Positions 18,810 through 26,849 of a stretch of DNA of 64,000 bases are shown here, piece after piece. The notes under the pieces are model-generated. The model saw nothing but the letters and a program-made list of their open reading frames with translations, had not been told where the DNA came from and made no database searches. The DNA is from Bacteroidia bacterium (GTDB taxonomy: Bacteria; Bacteroidota; Bacteroidia; NS11-12g; UBA9320), in contig JAGVMN010000021.1 of NCBI GenBank assembly GCA_020053795.1, positions 41,189-105,188 of the forward strand, written 5' to 3'. Numbering within the stretch: the stretch's first letter is position 1; the number at the start of each line of letters is the position of its first letter. The translations under genes were made by a program, and so were the position numbers.

Positions 18810-19661
18810 ATGTTGAAGCAATTCCTGAAAAATATTTTTCTGATGGTAAAAATCCGAAACAGATTTATCCCATCTGTCCAAATAACACAAAGGCAATTGT
18901 TTCACTATTATCGGGACCACATATCCCGCAACCAACTGATTCCAATCGCCGAAACCGGGTTCAGAGTATTCTCCCAATTTGAAGAAGATGGTAAATTGCT
19001 CTTTATTTTTTCGGTCATAGGAATGGATAATAAAATATTTATTGAAATTGGTTCGGATGACGGTGTGAATAGTAATTCGGCAAACTTGTACTTCAACTTT
19101 GGCTGGCACGGACTTTTTATTGACGGCAATCAAAGAAGTATCAATCGGGGTAAAAAGTTTTTCGACAAATACCCGCATCCATGCTCTTATACTCCAAAAT
19201 TCGTTTGTGAAAAAGTAACCCGTGAAAACGTCAATCTGCTGATCGAAAACGCTGGTTATCGTGGGGAGGTTGGTTTGCTTTCTATTGATATTGATGGAAA
19301 TGATTATTGGATTTGGGATGCCATAACCATCGTTGATCCAAAGGTAGTCATCATAGAAACACATAATGAATTCGGATTGAGAAACATTGTGGTTCCTTAC
19401 GACCCCAACTACTCATTTCCAGGTAAACATCCTCAGTACCATGGAGCTTCACCCGTAGCCATGCAAAAACTCGCCAATAAGAAAGGTTACCGTCTGGTTG
19501 GTGCCAATGAATTAGGATTCAATTTTATTTTTGTTAAAAATGGTCTCGGAGAAAAGCAATTGCCAGAAGTAACCGTAGAGTCTGTCTTAATGCATCCTTC
19601 AGTTGCCGAAGGTTATAAGAAATTTGAACCGGTTAAAGACTGGGATTTTATTGAAGGTTGA
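18810..19661 (+). CDS. FkbM-like SAM-dependent methyltransferase
   Basis: Predicted cytoplasmic methyltransferase of unknown substrate. After a basic N-terminus, residues about 70-110 hold the SAM-binding start (KIFIEIGSDDGVNSNSANL then GWHGLFIDGN), where the glycine-containing loop and the acidic residue after strand 2 fit a class I fold; GLLSIDIDGNDYWIWDAI (about 153-170) corresponds to the conserved SIDIDG..YWIW block of FkbM-like proteins, and VVIIETHNEFG follows. The closest family in my memory is FkbM-like proteins near surface-glycan genes, but no glycan genes adjoin here. 283 residues. No promoter was recognised in the 148 bases after the secDF terminator. Confidence 0.7.
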   Translation: MLKQFLKNIFLMVKIRNRFIPSVQITQRQLFHYYRDHISRNQLIPIAETGFRVFSQFEEDGKLLFIFSVIGMDNKIFIEIGSDDGVNSNSANLYFNFGWHGLFIDGNQRSINRGKKFFDKYPHPCSYTPKFVCEKVTRENVNLLIENAGYRGEVGLLSIDIDGNDYWIWDAITIVDPKVVIIETHNEFGLRNIVVPYDPNYSFPGKHPQYHGASPVAMQKLANKKGYRLVGANELGFNFIFVKNGLGEKQLPEVTVESVLMHPSVAEGYKKFEPVKDWDFIEG

Positions 19662-19786
19662 TGGAACCTTCATGATAACTGATTTATGATTTAACTTTAC
19701 TTGAACTCGAAAACTGTCTGCCTGCTTTTATTTGCTTCTTGTTGAGTTCACAATCATTCTCTTAATTTCAAGAAATTTAACCTGCG

Positions 19787-20289
19787 AAAACCATTGAAAT
19801 TCAAGAGAGAACGCCTTCGGTGCTGAAAGATCTTCTTTCCGGTCTTTCTGATGAATGGTTATAAACAATGAAGGCGATAATACATTGAGCCCGTATGACG
19901 TGGCAGGTCATTTCATTCACCGAGAAACAACCGATTGGATTGAAAGAATCAATATCATCTTTTTCTAATGCTCCAAACAAGACATTTCGGCCTTCCGACT
20001 GCTTTGCACAATTCGAAGAGAGCAAAGGTCTTAAGCTTGAACAATTGCTTGAGAAATTCGCAGGCTTAAGACTGAGGAATCTTGAATACCTGAAGTCACT
20101 GAAATTAGACGAAACAGCTTTAGATAAACCGGAATTCACTTAAAATTCAGAGTTGTGACACTTCAACAGTTGCTCTCAACATGGGCTGCCCACGATCTCA
20201 ATCACATCGCCCAGATTGCCAGGGTATTGGCCAAACAACATAAAACAGAGGTCGGTCACTGGGTTGAATTCCTCAGAGTGATGCAATAA
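19787..20289 (+). pseudogene. DinB-family protein pseudogene, at least three frameshifts
   Basis: Four consecutive pieces of a DinB/YfiT-like protein (metal-binding four-helix bundle, often bacillithiol-related) lie in alternating frames: RTPSVLKDLLSGLSDEWL (to the stop at 19862), NEGDNTLSPYDVAGHFIHRE (19864-19968), a piece with CFAQFEESKGLKLEQLLEKF (to 20143), and VTLQQLLSTWAAHDLNHIAQ to the stop at 20287-20289. Read in order they rebuild a normal DinB protein, including the two metal-ligand His regions (GHFIHRE and HDLNHIAQ). No ATG is visible at the expected start. The third piece is open for 82 codons by itself, but that is only a fragment. The order and completeness indicate recent decay rather than chance similarity. 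Confidence 0.8.
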
Positions 20290-20336
20290 TCATTTTATGG
20301 TTTAAGTTCACGTTAGATAATTATTAATTTCGCCGC

Positions 20337-21407
20337 ATGAGAAAAGAAAGCAAAAAGTTCCTTGAACAATATCTGAACAATACCTCTCCAACAGGATTTG
20401 AAAGCAGTGGTCAAAAGATATGGCTCGAATATCTGAAACCCTTTATTGATGATTATATTATTGACACTTACGGCACCGCCGTTGGCATCATCAATCCCGG
20501 CAAAGAATATAAAGTAGTCATTGAAGCACATGCCGATGAGATCAGTTGGTTTGTTAACTATATCAGCCCAGAAGGCTATATTTATGTGATCAGAAATGGT
20601 GGATCAGACGCCCTGATAGCTCCTTCGATGCGGGTAAATCTGCATACAGAGAAAGGAATGATAAAAGGTGTTTTCGGATGGCCGGCCATACACGTTCGTG
20701 AAACAACAAAAGAGGAAGCCCCGAATATTAAAAAGATATTTATTGATGTTGGAGCCGCCTCAAAAGAAGAGGTCGAAAAAATGGGTATTCATGTAGGGAC
20801 GGTTGCCACATTTGTAGATGAGTTAATGGAACTGGGTTCCAACTTTTATAGTGGCAGGGCGTTGGATAACCGCATTGGCGGATTCATGATTGCTGAAGTT
20901 GCCCGCCAAATTTCTGACCAAAAGGATAAAATTCCCTTCACCCTTTATATTGTCAATTCTGTTCAGGAAGAAATCGGACTCCGAGGAGCAGAAATGATCT
21001 CAAGGCGTTTAAAACCCGATGTTGCCATTATCACAGATGTGACACATGATACGACGGCTCCTTTATACAATAAAGCAGAGCAGGGCGAAACCAAGTGCGG
21101 TGGAGGACCTGTGCTTACTTATGGGCCGTCTGTTCAGAACAATTTATTGAAATTGATCATTAATGTCGCCGAAAAGAAAAAAATTCCTTTTCAGCGTTCT
21201 GCCGTGTCCAGGTCAACCGGCACGGATACAGATGCTTTTGCCTATAGTGCAGAAGGGGTAGCTTCGGCATTGATTTCACTCCCGCTGAGATATATGCACA
21301 CGACAGTTGAAACAGTTCACAAAGGGGATATGAATCATGTAATTGAACTCATGCTTCAGGTTTTGCTTAAACTGAAAGCCGGACAGGATTTCAGGTACAT
21401 GAAGTAA
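20337..21407 (+). CDS. M42 family metallopeptidase (glutamyl aminopeptidase/FrvX-like)
   Basis: Di-metal cytoplasmic aminopeptidase releasing N-terminal residues from peptides. Metal and catalytic residues are in place: EAHADEISW (His and Asp, about 62-70), GRALDNRIGGF (bridging Asp), NSVQEEIGLRGAEM (catalytic Glu pair), IITDVTHD (Asp), and LRYMHTTVETV (C-terminal His). 356 residues is the normal size and no signal peptide is present. A -7-like box TAATTTCG (20325-20332) ends five bases before the ATG, suggesting a nearly leaderless transcript. It stands alone after the DinB pseudogene. Confidence 0.92.
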   Translation: MRKESKKFLEQYLNNTSPTGFESSGQKIWLEYLKPFIDDYIIDTYGTAVGIINPGKEYKVVIEAHADEISWFVNYISPEGYIYVIRNGGSDALIAPSMRVNLHTEKGMIKGVFGWPAIHVRETTKEEAPNIKKIFIDVGAASKEEVEKMGIHVGTVATFVDELMELGSNFYSGRALDNRIGGFMIAEVARQISDQKDKIPFTLYIVNSVQEEIGLRGAEMISRRLKPDVAIITDVTHDTTAPLYNKAEQGETKCGGGPVLTYGPSVQNNLLKLIINVAEKKKIPFQRSAVSRSTGTDTDAFAYSAEGVASALISLPLRYMHTTVETVHKGDMNHVIELMLQVLLKLKAGQDFRYMK

Positions 21408-21456
21408 AAGGTGTTAATAAACACCTTTTGAAAATCAGGCGATTGCCAAAAGCTTC

Positions 21457-21486
21457 TTGTTTTTCTCTCATTTTATTGTATCTTGG
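21457..21486 (+). promoter_or_regulatory. Promoter of the ArsC/Spx-like gene
   Basis: TTG (21457-21459), a 19-base spacer and TATCTTGG (21479-21486, one change from TAnnTTTG). It lies inside the longest open frame, so the real start must be downstream (ATG 21505), not the in-frame ATG at 21457. Confidence 0.5.
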
Positions 21487-21504
21487 GCTCCAAATTACAG
21501 CAGT

Positions 21505-21870
21505 ATGCATCTGAAATCTACAAATCACAACGAAATCGCCCTCTATCACAATCCCGATTGTTCAAAAGCCAAAAAAGCTTTTGCCTATGCCAAATCACTT
21601 GTTGGGCATGTGGTTGAAATGGAATTTTCCAAGACAAACAAGACGGCCACACAGTGGAAAGAAATACTGATGAGTCTGGACAAAAAGCCCAAAGACATCC
21701 TCGACAAGTCAAAAACCTATTACCAGGAAAATCTGCGGGGCCGCAACTTTGTGGATGATGACTGGCTGAACGTAATCATCAACAGACCAGACCTCATCCG
21801 CAGCCCGATAGCCATAAAAGCGGGGAAGGCTATGCTGTTGGATAATCCTTCGGATATATTGCATATTTAG
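21505..21870 (+). CDS. ArsC/Spx-family thioredoxin-fold protein
   Basis: Small thioredoxin-fold protein of the glutaredoxin-coupled arsenate reductase (ArsC/YffB/Spx) family. Near residue 15 it has YHNPDCSKAKKAF, matching the NPxCSxxxxA active-site Cys and helix; SPIAIKAGKAML (about 100) aligns with the RPIV...G family block. 121 residues from the chosen ATG, as usual. Only one Cys is seen at the active site (no CxxC), as in ArsC/YffB rather than Spx. There is no ars operon nearby, so arsenate reduction is not supported and a general redox role is as likely. Confidence 0.7.
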   Translation: MHLKSTNHNEIALYHNPDCSKAKKAFAYAKSLVGHVVEMEFSKTNKTATQWKEILMSLDKKPKDILDKSKTYYQENLRGRNFVDDDWLNVIINRPDLIRSPIAIKAGKAMLLDNPSDILHI

Positions 21871-21905
21871 AGATTTATTAAAATCTGAATTTTGAGTCAG
21901 TGACA

Positions 21906-22074
21906 ACACCGACCAATGAGGAAAGAACTCAGGCAGGTCACTATCTCATTATCCGGAAACGAAAGTCGCACCGAAGAAGTCACCACTGATGATCTGGTTT
22001 TTGGTACCTACTTTTTTCATTTTGCGGATTTGAAAGGTGGAGCGGGTCATGTTGCTAAGTGGGTGAAGTATTGA
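21906..22074 (+). pseudogene. Remnant of a second copy of the downstream secreted protein (C-terminal tail)
   Basis: An open stretch from ATG 21916 to TGA 22072 encodes ELRQVTISLSGNESRTEEV and then TTDDLVFGTYFFHFADLKGG, ending KWVKY. It matches, in DNA and protein, the segment after the frameshift of the 22186 gene (LRQFNILLAGNESHTEEV, TTDDLAFGAYFFYFVDLADG, KWVHY). Even the bases just after both stops are alike (AGGTATAAG). Upstream of 21906 no body of such a gene exists. It is therefore best read as the tail of a deleted tandem paralogue, though a tiny 52-codon gene cannot be excluded. Confidence 0.7.
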
Positions 22075-22128
22075 GTAGGTATAAGGAAAATGTTATTGCC
22101 AATTTACTTGGTTGAACTTCGAAATTGA

Positions 22129-22162
22129 TTTGGGTGTTATGCTACGAATTATTTTAAGTTTG
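22129..22162 (+). promoter_or_regulatory. Promoter upstream of the 22186 secreted protein
   Basis: TTTG at 22129-22132 and TAAGTTTG at 22155-22162 with a 22-base spacer (slightly long). The predicted transcription start is about 18 bases before the ATG. Confidence 0.5.
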
Positions 22163-22185
22163 TCAGGTGTATTAAAAAACAAGCC

Positions 22186-23529
22186 ATGAAAAGAGTAGTT
22201 CTATCAATCATCTGGGTAATTAGTGTTCTTTGTGAGTGCTTTGGACAAAGCGAAAACAAGGAGTTTGAGTGCCTGCCGGGTTCCAACACATGTCTGGCAA
22301 ATTATAATGAAAAAGGCTTTTTGTTGTACGATGCTTTCGGATCGCAAAAGGAAGATGAGAAAGCTTTAATACGCCGATTTTCTGCGAATGCAACATTGGA
22401 ATGGTCGGAAACAATTACAACCCCCAAAGGCTTTTTTAATCACGGAGCTAAGAGTTTTATAGCCACTTCAGATTTAAATACTATTTACTCCATTTATCTG
22501 GATACAAAGAATCTGTTGAACACTTTTGATAACATAGCCATAACCAGGATTGACAGTGCCGGGGGCAAAAAGAATTTTAAAGCGAAATTGAAAGGGGGGC
22601 CTTATTACATCTTTTCAAGTTTTTGTGATCATCATTATGTCTATGCCTTGCTTTCAAAAAAAGACTTCAAGTTAATATACAATGAAAAGAACTTTGCTAT
22701 AAAGGAATATTATCTGTTTCGACTCGATCCCGAAACAGGAGAAAGCGAATTACTAACTGTCAAATTACCTGAGATTGCATCTACCTTTTATTCTGTTTAT
22801 TACACGTATGGCGGATGCGGCGAAGAGGTCTTTTATTTGGTGGAAAGGGAGCGGGATAATCCACCCGGGTATTTGACATACAACATTGTATTTGTTAATT
22901 CAGATGCCGAAATAGTGACGACTCAAAAAATTTCATTTCCATCTGTTGGTTCCATCCTTTACTATTCTTCTTTCTCTAATCGGGCGTTGTCATACGGATT
23001 AGATGGTACCTTTTTGAGTGTGACAGAAAACAAAACCGAAGTAGATTTTCTGCCCATCTATATTGATTACAGCAACGAACTCATTTATGCCTGCGGAAGT
23101 TATTATAACCCAAAAACCAAACGAGCAGAGTCCTTTCTTAAGCAATTTAGTATTGAAGGTGAAATGAATTGGGAGATCAGAGAATTAAACACATTTATTA
23201 AGAAATCAACAGGATTGGATATTGAGGATATTGAAATAAGAAATAATGAAATTTACTTATATACATCGAATGCATTTAGTGATAATGCATTTGTTGTAAT
23301 GGGCCCAAATAAGAAAATCGAATCAAAGGGCGAATTGAAAACGTATGAAATAACAAAGGAATTTAAACCCGGAACCAAAAGTATGTTTGCAAGAAACTAC
23401 GGAGGATCTGGTACATTGGGTGCAAATACGGCATCGAGAAATGAAGGAATCGTTTTTATGATACCAGAGTACTATGTTGCCGCCACCCGTAGCAAAAACA
23501 CGCTGATACTTGGCGTTTTTGACCGATGA
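22186..23529 (+). CDS. Secreted protein of unknown function, 3' end frameshifted
   Basis: I do not recognise a named family. The N-terminus is a signal peptide (MKRVVLSIIWVISVLCECFGQ), so the protein is exported. The body (447 residues) is rich in beta-type segments with repeated aromatic/Gly blocks (DGTFLSVTENKTEVDFLPIY, LIYACGSYYNPKTKRAESFL), compatible with a beta-propeller of the kind found in Bacteroidota surface proteins. The frame stops at 23527-23529, but a well-formed tail continues in another frame to 23689; a one-base difference in the T-run at 23516-23520 would join them into a protein of about 500 residues. No T9SS sorting domain is visible. Either a recent frameshift or an assembly error. 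Confidence 0.65.
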   Translation: MKRVVLSIIWVISVLCECFGQSENKEFECLPGSNTCLANYNEKGFLLYDAFGSQKEDEKALIRRFSANATLEWSETITTPKGFFNHGAKSFIATSDLNTIYSIYLDTKNLLNTFDNIAITRIDSAGGKKNFKAKLKGGPYYIFSSFCDHHYVYALLSKKDFKLIYNEKNFAIKEYYLFRLDPETGESELLTVKLPEIASTFYSVYYTYGGCGEEVFYLVERERDNPPGYLTYNIVFVNSDAEIVTTQKISFPSVGSILYYSSFSNRALSYGLDGTFLSVTENKTEVDFLPIYIDYSNELIYACGSYYNPKTKRAESFLKQFSIEGEMNWEIRELNTFIKKSTGLDIEDIEIRNNEIYLYTSNAFSDNAFVVMGPNKKIESKGELKTYEITKEFKPGTKSMFARNYGGSGTLGANTASRNEGIVFMIPEYYVAATRSKNTLILGVFDR

Positions 23530-23689
23530 AAACGGAAAAGTACTCAGGCAGTTCAATATCCTATTAGCAGGAAACGAAAGTCACACTGAAGAAGTGACCA
23601 CCGATGATCTGGCTTTTGGTGCTTACTTTTTTTATTTTGTAGATTTAGCAGATGGAAGCGGTCATATAGTGAAATGGGTGCATTATTGA
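23530..23689 (+). pseudogene. Out-of-frame C-terminal tail of the 22186 gene
   Basis: Codons reading TDENGKVLRQFNILLAGNES then HTEEVTTDDLAFGAYFFYF and ending IVKWVHY run in a second frame (from about 23505) to TGA 23687-23689. Conservation of the same tail in the upstream remnant (21916-22074), with many synonymous-looking differences, indicates it was once protein-coding and part of this gene. The frame change must lie between a TGA at 23502-23504 in the tail frame and the stop at 23527. Confidence 0.7.
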
Positions 23690-23857
23690 GAAAGGTATAA
23701 GTCAAAAAAGGCATAAGGGGCAAGTCGGAAGTAGTAGTCGTTAAAGTTTGACTATAAGCATTTGCTAAACTAAAGGTTGAGATTGCATTGATATTAGCAA
23801 AATAATTGTCGGGAAATAATCAATAACTTTGAAGTCATTTATGCTGTAACTTCAATC

Positions 23858-24511
23858 ATGTTTTTCAAGCTGGAAAAAGAACAAAGCAATTATATGCTGG
23901 CCCAACCTGAAACTGGAATGGGTTATCAGAAATTGGAGGCATGCAAAAACGGGAGCTATCAAAAAGAGAGGTTCCTGGTTCTTAATTCTGAAATAGCCAT
24001 AGAAATGAACGGCTCTGAATCGGAGTATGTCCGGAAAGTAATTAATGAGGGTTTGTCTGCTATAAAAATGAAGGCACAATTTATTACATTGACTTCACGA
24101 TCTGTCTTGAGTGAAAGGCAGTTCAGTAATATGGTGAATGAATCCGGAAGTGAAAACCAAAAAGGAGCAATTGACAATCCTGTCGTAAATGCTGACGGTA
24201 AGGAAGTTTTTATTCGACTTTCGGCCTTTGAAGATGACAATAGAATTGATCAAGTTGGTAAGCGTTTATTACCGGGAAGTTATACCACAACGGAGGAGGA
24301 TTATCGAAGATGCAAAACCAGCAATTATGACCCAATTGAGAGATATGCATTGCCCAATAATAATGAGATTAAAATCGCTTTTCACATTAGACCCTGGGAC
24401 ACAAATACTCTACAGAGAGGGATGGTGCAGCCTGCAAACGGAAAAAATGGAGGAGGCGATGAGGCTTATTTTGCAAATGGCACTTCCATTGGAATAAAAG
24501 AGTCACGATGA
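23858..24511 (+). CDS. Conserved-looking hypothetical protein, 217 residues
   Basis: Family not recognised. There is no signal peptide or membrane helix. The N-terminus (EQSNYMLAQPETGMGYQKLE), a middle LPGSYTTTEEDYRRC, and a C-terminal block ALPNNNEIKIAFHIRPWDTN followed by GNGKNGGGDEAYFANGT-like sequence look like conserved motifs rather than random coding. Sequence order suggests an alpha/beta N-terminal half and a beta-rich C-terminal half with a Gly-rich loop. A -7 box TAACTTTG lies at 23824-23831. It faces the zinc-ribbon gene on the other strand, 25 bases away stop to stop. It could be an enzyme or a toxin-like effector; nothing here decides that. Confidence 0.6.
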   Translation: MFFKLEKEQSNYMLAQPETGMGYQKLEACKNGSYQKERFLVLNSEIAIEMNGSESEYVRKVINEGLSAIKMKAQFITLTSRSVLSERQFSNMVNESGSENQKGAIDNPVVNADGKEVFIRLSAFEDDNRIDQVGKRLLPGSYTTTEEDYRRCKTSNYDPIERYALPNNNEIKIAFHIRPWDTNTLQRGMVQPANGKNGGGDEAYFANGTSIGIKESR

Positions 24512-24536
24512 ATGAATTTTCTTGGCTTGAACAATA

Positions 24537-24773
24537 TCAACTCAGGAAATACCCTGAACTTGCAAGTTGGTCAATTCCTACTTTTGCTTCTTGCAAAGTG
24601 CATTTATATAATTCCTTAAGCTTTTGAACCGCAACCAATCTATTTCCTGACTTAAATGCAACAATAATGTCAGCATCATCTTGATTTGGCCACGGCTGCC
24701 CACATTGAAAACAAGTAAGCGTCTTTTGACTAATTTGCGATTTGCAGCATTTACATGTTATTAATCTTGTCAT
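24537..24773 (-). CDS. Small zinc-ribbon protein with ribosomal L7/L12 C-terminal-like segment
   Basis: A 78-residue protein. Residues 7-26 contain two Cys pairs (CKCCKSQ and CFQCGQPW) forming a probable four-Cys zinc ribbon. The remainder, AVQKLKELYKCTLQEAKVGI, follows the L7/L12 C-terminal pattern in which a helix (VIKxVRxxTGLGLKEAK) is used to contact translation factors. Such small proteins with a zinc ribbon plus an L12-like domain occur across bacteria; their role is unproven, and a ribosome or RNA-polymerase contact is only a guess. It starts at ATG 24773 and is not in an operon. Codon use is like its neighbours, and both halves make structural sense, so I take it as real. Confidence 0.65.
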   Translation of the reverse strand: MTRLITCKCCKSQISQKTLTCFQCGQPWPNQDDADIIVAFKSGNRLVAVQKLKELYKCTLQEAKVGIDQLASSGYFLS

Positions 24774-24856
24774 ATCTTAATAATAACTTCTGTGCGGTGT
24801 TTATGTTAAAGCATCAAGTTGGCGAGTTAGTCACTCATTGCCACATGACCTTAAAA

Positions 24857-25984
24857 TCAAAGATTCCCTCTCAATTCCTGTTCTCTTTCTATGGATTCGA
24901 ACAAGGCTTTGAAATTGCCTTTACCAAAGGACTTCGCTCCTTTTCGTTGTATGATCTCGTAAAATAAGGTGGGCCGGTCTTCCACAGGTTTGGTAAACAG
25001 TTGGAGCAAATAACCCTCATCGTCGCGGTCTATTAATACGTTCAGACTTTTCAAGACATTCAAATCCTCATCAATGTGGCCTACTCTGTCCAACACATCC
25101 TCGTAATAATTGTCGGGCACATAGAGAAACTCCACTCCCCTTTTCCGGAGTTCCGTAACCGTTTTAATAATATCGTCCGTAGCCACAGCAATATGCTGAA
25201 CCCCGGCCCCATGATAAAAATCGAGATACTCTTCGATCTGTGATTTCTTTTTACCGGCGGCCGGTTCGTTTATTGGGAATTTTACATACCCGTTGCCGTT
25301 GGAAACTACCTTCGACATGAGGGCTGAATATTCAGTAGAAATATCTTTATCGTCAAAAGTGAGGAGCAGTTTGAAACCCATGACATTTTCGTAGAAATCC
25401 ACCCACTCGTTCATGTGTCCCAGTTCTACATTTCCAACACAGTGATCAACAAATTTCAATCCGACGGGCTTCGTTTGAAGTTTGTGCTTGGGAGCATTAT
25501 AACCGGGTAAAAAAAGTCCGTGATAGTTTTTCCTTTCAACAAAGCGGTGTATGGTTTCGCCATACGTGTGAATCGCTGAAATTACAACCTCCCCGTTTTC
25601 GTCCTTATAAACCGTCGGTTCCATAAAAGGCTTTGCTCCGCGTTTGGTGGTTTCCTTAAAAGACTTGCGGGCATCATCCACCCAAAGGCTCAGAAACTTA
25701 ACCCCGTCGCCATGTTTCTTCACATGCTCGGAAATTTCATTTTCCGGGTGCATAGCAGTGGTCAGAACTATTCTGATTTTATCTTGTTGCAAAACATAAC
25801 TGGCTCTGTCCTTTACTCCCGTTTCAGGCCCTGCATAGGCTATGAGTTCATAGCCCCAGGCCATTTGATAATAATAGGCACTTTGCTTGGCGTTGCCCAC
25901 ATAGAACTCAAGGTGATCGGTTCCGTTCAGTGGCAAAAAATCATTAATAGAAATTGGGTTATCAAGGGTTTCTGCGTATTTCAT
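24857..25984 (-). CDS. hppD: 4-hydroxyphenylpyruvate dioxygenase
   Basis: Non-haem iron dioxygenase converting 4-hydroxyphenylpyruvate to homogentisate in tyrosine breakdown. Two glyoxalase/VOC halves are visible. The three iron ligands are in place: KFVDHCVGNVELG (His), AGVQHIAVATDDI (His) and TLFYEIIQRKG (Glu). The frame opens upstream to 26038, but ATG at 25982-25984 (MKYAETLDNPISINDF) is the family-like start and yields 375 residues. No homogentisate dioxygenase or other tyrosine catabolic gene adjoins it. It converges on nothing: the rplQ terminator lies between it and the ribosomal superoperon. Confidence 0.95.
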   Translation of the reverse strand: MKYAETLDNPISINDFLPLNGTDHLEFYVGNAKQSAYYYQMAWGYELIAYAGPETGVKDRASYVLQQDKIRIVLTTAMHPENEISEHVKKHGDGVKFLSLWVDDARKSFKETTKRGAKPFMEPTVYKDENGEVVISAIHTYGETIHRFVERKNYHGLFLPGYNAPKHKLQTKPVGLKFVDHCVGNVELGHMNEWVDFYENVMGFKLLLTFDDKDISTEYSALMSKVVSNGNGYVKFPINEPAAGKKKSQIEEYLDFYHGAGVQHIAVATDDIIKTVTELRKRGVEFLYVPDNYYEDVLDRVGHIDEDLNVLKSLNVLIDRDDEGYLLQLFTKPVEDRPTLFYEIIQRKGAKSFGKGNFKALFESIEREQELRGNL

Positions 25985-26061
25985 AGGTTCAAATAAAGGC
26001 CCCAAAGTTCTGAAAAATCCCGGACATGTGAATGACAAAAATCAACGCTGAGAAATTGAGC

Positions 26062-26089
26062 AAAAAAAAAGGAGCCTTTCAAGCTCCTT
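26062..26089 (-). terminator. Terminator of the ribosomal protein superoperon
   Basis: On the minus strand AAGGAGC and GCTCCTT (26083-26089 with 26069-26075) form a 7-bp stem with a 7-base loop, followed by a run of nine T (the A-run 26062-26070). It starts 22 bases after the rplQ stop and before hppD, closing the long operon. Confidence 0.85.
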
Positions 26090-26110
26090 CTATTTATCCT
26101 CAAAAAGGCT

Positions 26111-26776
26111 TTATGCCTTAGTTTCGTCTTTTGGCTCCTGATCATCTTCTGTTTCAGAAGCGTCTGTCGGAGTTTCTTCAACCACAATGTCTTTATCAAC
26201 TGTGTCTTCAATAATCGTTTCAGCTGCAGCATCAACTTCAGGTGTAGTCTCTTCAACAACATCTTCAAAGGCCACTTCTTCCGCCACAACTTTCGCAGTT
26301 GCAACCTTAGCCACCGGAGCCGATGTCTCTGATTTGGCTGCTTTGCTTCCGCGACGGGTTCTTTTCTTCCCGGCAGCATTGGTACCTGATTTGGCCGCTT
26401 TGGCTTCAAGCATCATTTCATTAAAATCTACCAGTTCCATCATGCACATTGCAGCATTATCCCCAGCACGATTTTCCGTTTTCAAAATACGAGTATAACC
26501 ACCCGGACGATCAGCCACCTTGTCTGCAACCGTTGAGAACAATTCTTTCACCGCTTCTTTGCTTTGCAAATAGCTGAAAACAACTCTTCTTGAATGGGTA
26601 GAGTCGGTTTTTGATTTGGTCACCAAAGGCTCCACGTATTTTCTCAACTCCTTAGCCTTGGCAAGGGTAGTAACTATTCGTTTGTGCACTATAAGTGAAC
26701 TCGCCATATTGGAAAGCATGGCACTTCTGTGTGCTGTTTTCCTTCCTAATGCATTTGTTTTATCTCCGTGTCTCAT
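26111..26776 (-). CDS. rplQ: 50S ribosomal protein L17 with long acidic C-terminal extension
   Basis: Large-subunit protein, last gene of the superoperon. Residues 1-120 are the usual L17 core ([20 protein letters not shown] through [18 protein letters not shown]). The following 100 residues are not part of the L17 fold: a short basic stretch ([14 protein letters not shown]) and then an Ala/Val/Glu/Asp/Thr-rich acidic tail ending [12 protein letters not shown]. Extended L17 tails are known in Bacteroidota, but the low complexity makes function unreadable. It lies 73 bases after rpoA. Confidence 0.95.
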   Translation of the reverse strand: MRHGDKTNALGRKTAHRSAMLSNMASSLIVHKRIVTTLAKAKELRKYVEPLVTKSKTDSTHSRRVVFSYLQSKEAVKELFSTVADKVADRPGGYTRILKTENRAGDNAAMCMMELVDFNEMMLEAKAAKSGTNAAGKKRTRRGSKAAKSETSAPVAKVATAKVVAEEVAFEDVVEETTPEVDAAAETIIEDTVDKDIVVEETPTDASETEDDQEPKDETKA

Positions 26777-26849
26777 ATAGATTAATTAGAAAATTTGGTC
26801 ATTGGGAATTTTATAAATTGATCTTGCATTCTCAAATTTTCAAATTCAT

